Positions 37,801-39,507 of a stretch of 39,507 nt of DNA are shown here, in pieces. This stretch comes from Branchiostoma floridae (lineage: Eukaryota > Chordata > Leptocardii > Amphioxiformes > Branchiostomatidae), in contig NC_049988.1 in assembly GCF_000003815.2 (NCBI RefSeq), positions 22,993,888 through 23,033,394 of the forward strand. Direction: 5' to 3'. The position numbers were made by a program, and so were the translations under genes. The first letter of the stretch is position 1; every line of letters starts with the position of its first letter. The notes beneath the pieces were generated by a model. The model was not told the origin of the DNA and did no database searches. It saw only the letters and a list, made by a program, of their open reading frames with translations.

Positions 37801-39264
37801 GATCGAACACTGGAGCCAAGGAACGTACCGTAAAAAAACGGACCGGTCGGAACACGGATATCGAACGTAAATACGGCCCCGGGTATGATGTNNNNNNNNN
37901 NNNNNNNNNNNNNNNNNNNNNNNNNNNNNNNNNNNNNNNNNNNNNNNNNNNNNNNNNNNNNNNNNNNNNNNNNNNNNNNNNNNNNNNNNNNNNNNNNNNN
38001 NNNNNNNNNNNNNNNNNNNNNNNNNNNNNNNNNNNNNNNNNNNNNNNNNNNNNNNNNNNNNCATTTGGCATCAAAAACTTGTGTTTTCTCGGGTGGGTAT
38101 GGCCTTGACATTAATTCAATATAAAACAGTATATTCTATGTTTACTGTGCTATGCAGGCTGTCCACAAGGGGCTCCGGGGATGCCTGGCGTAGGCGGACC
38201 TGTCGGCCCGAGCGGTCGTGACGGTCGCCATGGGATTCCAGGTCCTGCCGGGCCAGCAGGTCCTCCTGGCCCGCCCGGCTCATCTGGGCCGTGCAGCCAA
38301 CCCGGACCCCCTGGCCCACCTGGTCCCGAGGGCCCACCCGGATCCAACGGGTCAGACGGCCGGGACGGACTCCCTGGACCACCTGGAAGCTGTGATTGTG
38401 ACAGTAACGCTGTCAGCCTGAAAGGTATGTAATCGGTATCGACTTGCCTTTCATTCTAGTTTTGTTGCAATCTTCATTGGTCTATTAGCAAAGCATGGGT
38501 TTTCCGCAAACACCGACTTTCGTAAGCTCATTATAAACATGACAAGTTCAACATCTGAGATGAACTTCCTTCCTTTAATGTAACTTTAACTCAAATGACT
38601 TGCAGATTGTGACGACGTCTACAAGGCAGGCCACACCACCAGCGGTGTCTACACCATCCAGCCAGACGCCGCCGGAGCCTCGTTCCGGGTCTACTGTGAG
38701 ATGGAAGCCGGGATCGGCGGCTGGACTGTCATCCAGAAGCGCTTCGACGGTTCTGTAGATTTTGTTAATGACTGGGAAACTTACAAAAATGGGTTTGGGG
38801 ACCTTAGCGGTGAGTTTTGGCTGGGAAACGACAAGATATATGAGATCTCCAGCGCCAAGGCATACCTTCTGCGCATTGATCTCGAGAATTGGTCCTCGGA
38901 AACGGTATATGCTGAATATGATAGGTTCTATATCGAGGATGAAGCAGCAAAGTACCGTCTGCATGTTGGTGCCTTGTTGGTGCATATTGGTGCATATGAT
39001 TGTGAGTTTGGGTTAAGCTATCATGATGGTAGCAAATTTACAACACACGACCAGGATAACGACGATCATTCCGGCGCTAACTGCGCAGTTAGCGAAGGTG
39101 GACGTGGAGGTTGGTGGTATAATCGTTGTGACACCGTTAACCTGAACCAGCCGTACAAGCATGACGGCGGGGGGACTGAAGAACATGGTATAGAATGGTA
39201 TGCGTGGACAGCTCACCAGTACTCCATCAAGTCTTCTCTCATGAAGATCAGACCTGCTCCTTAG
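34754..39264 (+). CDS. L4: type II membrane lectin with coiled coil, collagen and fibrinogen-related domain; first exon missing
   Basis: Five exons on the plus strand: 34754-34846 (tail), 36821-36966 (transmembrane), 37170-37395 (stalk), 38158-38424 (collagen), 38606-39264 (fibrinogen-related domain to TAG). Visible coding length is 1391 nt, about 463 residues, with all phases agreeing. The start codon is not visible and is probably in the gap before 34168. The architecture resembles membrane or collagen-bearing fibrinogen-domain lectins such as FIBCD1 and ficolins, which bind acetylated ligands. Orthology is not claimed. The transmembrane and stalk exons are paralogous to those of L1-L3, although the head is unrelated. 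It is transcribed away from L3. Confidence 0.85.
34850..35865. other. L4 intron, left of the MITE
   Basis: AT-rich intron. An imperfect inverted repeat (CACAAAAGTTGAATTT near 35710 and AATTCCAACTTTTGTG near 35808) suggests a small degenerate MITE. Nothing else is seen. Confidence 0.4.
35866..36800. mobile_element. TTAA-flanked non-autonomous DNA transposon, piggyBac-like MITE
   Basis: TTAA at 35866-35869 and 36797-36800 flanks perfect terminal inverted repeats CCCTATTCAGACCGGG (35870-35885) and its complement (36781-36796). Subterminal inverted similarity continues (AGAGCCACCAAATTT on both sides). A TTAA target and ends beginning CCC are typical of piggyBac-type elements. The 927-bp interior has no transposase. 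It contains five TGACGTCA octamers and a G-run next to the left end. Confidence 0.85.
36821..36966 (+). CDS. L4 transmembrane exon
   Basis: 146 nt. Encodes [24 protein letters not shown], a span ([21 protein letters not shown]) and INKE, with donor GTAAAT. Close match to the L1 and L2 exons at protein and DNA level, 12 nt longer than those. The acceptor AG is only 20 nt from the end of the MITE target site. Confidence 0.85.
37170..37395 (+). CDS. L4 coiled-coil stalk exon
   Basis: 226 nt. Begins [19 protein letters not shown], has three VD-type repeats and ends [17 protein letters not shown] at a consensus donor CCAG/GTAAGT. It is the same exon as in L2/L3 with fewer repeats, and it preserves the ancestral donor position. 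Confidence 0.85.
37440..37891. other. GC-rich segment in an L4 intron, unidentified
   Basis: CpG-rich sequence (GGGGGCCGGCCGCCCG) unlike the AT-rich introns around it, running to the gap at 37892. It has open frames on both strands but no recognisable domain. It could be part of an inserted element that continues into the gap. Confidence 0.4.
37892..38061. other. Assembly gap (170 N) in an L4 intron
   Basis: Run of N between the stalk and collagen exons. An additional exon cannot be excluded. Confidence 0.95.
38158..38424 (+). CDS. L4 collagen-like exon
   Basis: 267 nt, phase 1 at both ends. It encodes 14 Gly-X-Y triplets (GAPGMPGVG.. to GSSGPC), one imperfect triplet (SQP), then nine more triplets to GLPGPP, followed by [15 protein letters not shown] Cys at the interruption and a CDC after the helix could cross-link chains. 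The collagen segment implies a trimer. Acceptor TGCTATGCAG, donor GTATGT. Confidence 0.9.
38606..39264 (+). CDS. L4 fibrinogen-related domain exon
   Basis: 659 nt after the acceptor GACTTGCAG. Landmarks: [68 protein letters not shown], the calcium-site region [30 protein letters not shown], and the C-terminal [17 protein letters not shown] then TAG. All hallmark residues of fibrinogen C-terminal domains are present, including the Cys pair around GGWWYNRC. It probably binds acetylated or other sugars, as ficolins do. Confidence 0.95.
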
Positions 39265-39507
39265 AAATAGCCAATCAAAAAATAACCACAGGACCTTCCG
39301 TTTGCATCTAACAACTTTATTTTTTGCACGCATTCCGCCAACAGCTTCTTTACGTAATGTTCCTTTTGAGCTGCCGTTCTGAGGAGTAATGCTGGAGCAA
39401 ATCTCTTAACAAGGCTATGTTGAAAACCGCCTCACTCCACTTTTATCCAAACTCTGTCTGCACGAGCCCTTTCACGGTGAGGTTACATTTCGCATTACTG
39501 CGCATAT
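39265..39507. other. L4 3' flank
   Basis: Non-coding. No canonical AATAAA is seen on the plus strand in the visible part. Confidence 0.4.

Noticed and set aside
37415-38074. Minus-strand open frame of 219 codons and a plus-strand frame at 37764-38108
   Set aside because: Both run into N, lie in an L4 intron and show no recognisable domain; the region is GC-rich, which favours chance open frames.

Overview
The window looks like unplaced draft sequence of a cephalochordate, most likely amphioxus (Branchiostoma). The reasons are multi-exon genes with GT-AG introns, a tandem family of C2H2 zinc-finger genes with a short 'MAE..SPTAV' leader, type II membrane lectins with C-type or fibrinogen-like heads, a Penelope-like retroelement, LINE relics, MITE-like DNA, microsatellites and four runs of N. 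The genus is inferred. Gene names here are working labels (ZNF-A to E, L1 to L4).

Layout. 1-2150: tandem repeats, a gap and a fragment of a lectin gene. 2156-6720: ZNF-A (minus), with a Penelope-like element in its first intron. 7240-8345: duplicated non-coding block. 8518-10450: ZNF-B, with a frameshift before its last fingers. 10450-11900: non-coding, with a microsatellite and 58-bp repeats. 11919-13770: ZNF-C. 14330-15320: second copy of the block. 15652-17531: lectin L1 (interrupted by a gap). 17870-18790: third copy of the block. 18940-21160: lectin L2, the most complete C-type lectin gene. 21300-23500: promoter relics and a LINE fragment. 23596-25630: ZNF-D (frameshifted). 26433-28890: ZNF-E (in-frame stop in finger 1). 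29520-30720: fourth copy of the block. 30992-33167: lectin L3, with a very long repeat stalk. 33267-34167: gap. 34754-39264: L4 (plus strand), a membrane collagen/fibrinogen-domain lectin whose first intron here carries a TTAA-flanked, piggyBac-like MITE.

The zinc-finger and lectin genes appear to have been amplified together as a block: lectin 3' end, conserved spacer, zinc-finger non-coding exon 1, zinc-finger coding exon. The lectins share one N-terminal chassis: a cytoplasmic tail, a near-identical transmembrane exon, and a coiled-coil stalk of 14- and 17-residue repeats. In L1-L3 this chassis carries a six-cysteine C-type lectin domain with differing sugar-site motifs (EPN, QPN, QPD). 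In L4 it carries a collagen exon and a fibrinogen-related domain. All exons join in phase 1 or phase 0 in a way that permits head swapping. The proteins would be surface pattern-recognition receptors. The zinc-finger proteins would be nuclear DNA-binding proteins with unknown targets. No functional link between the two families can be read from the sequence beyond their shared duplication history.
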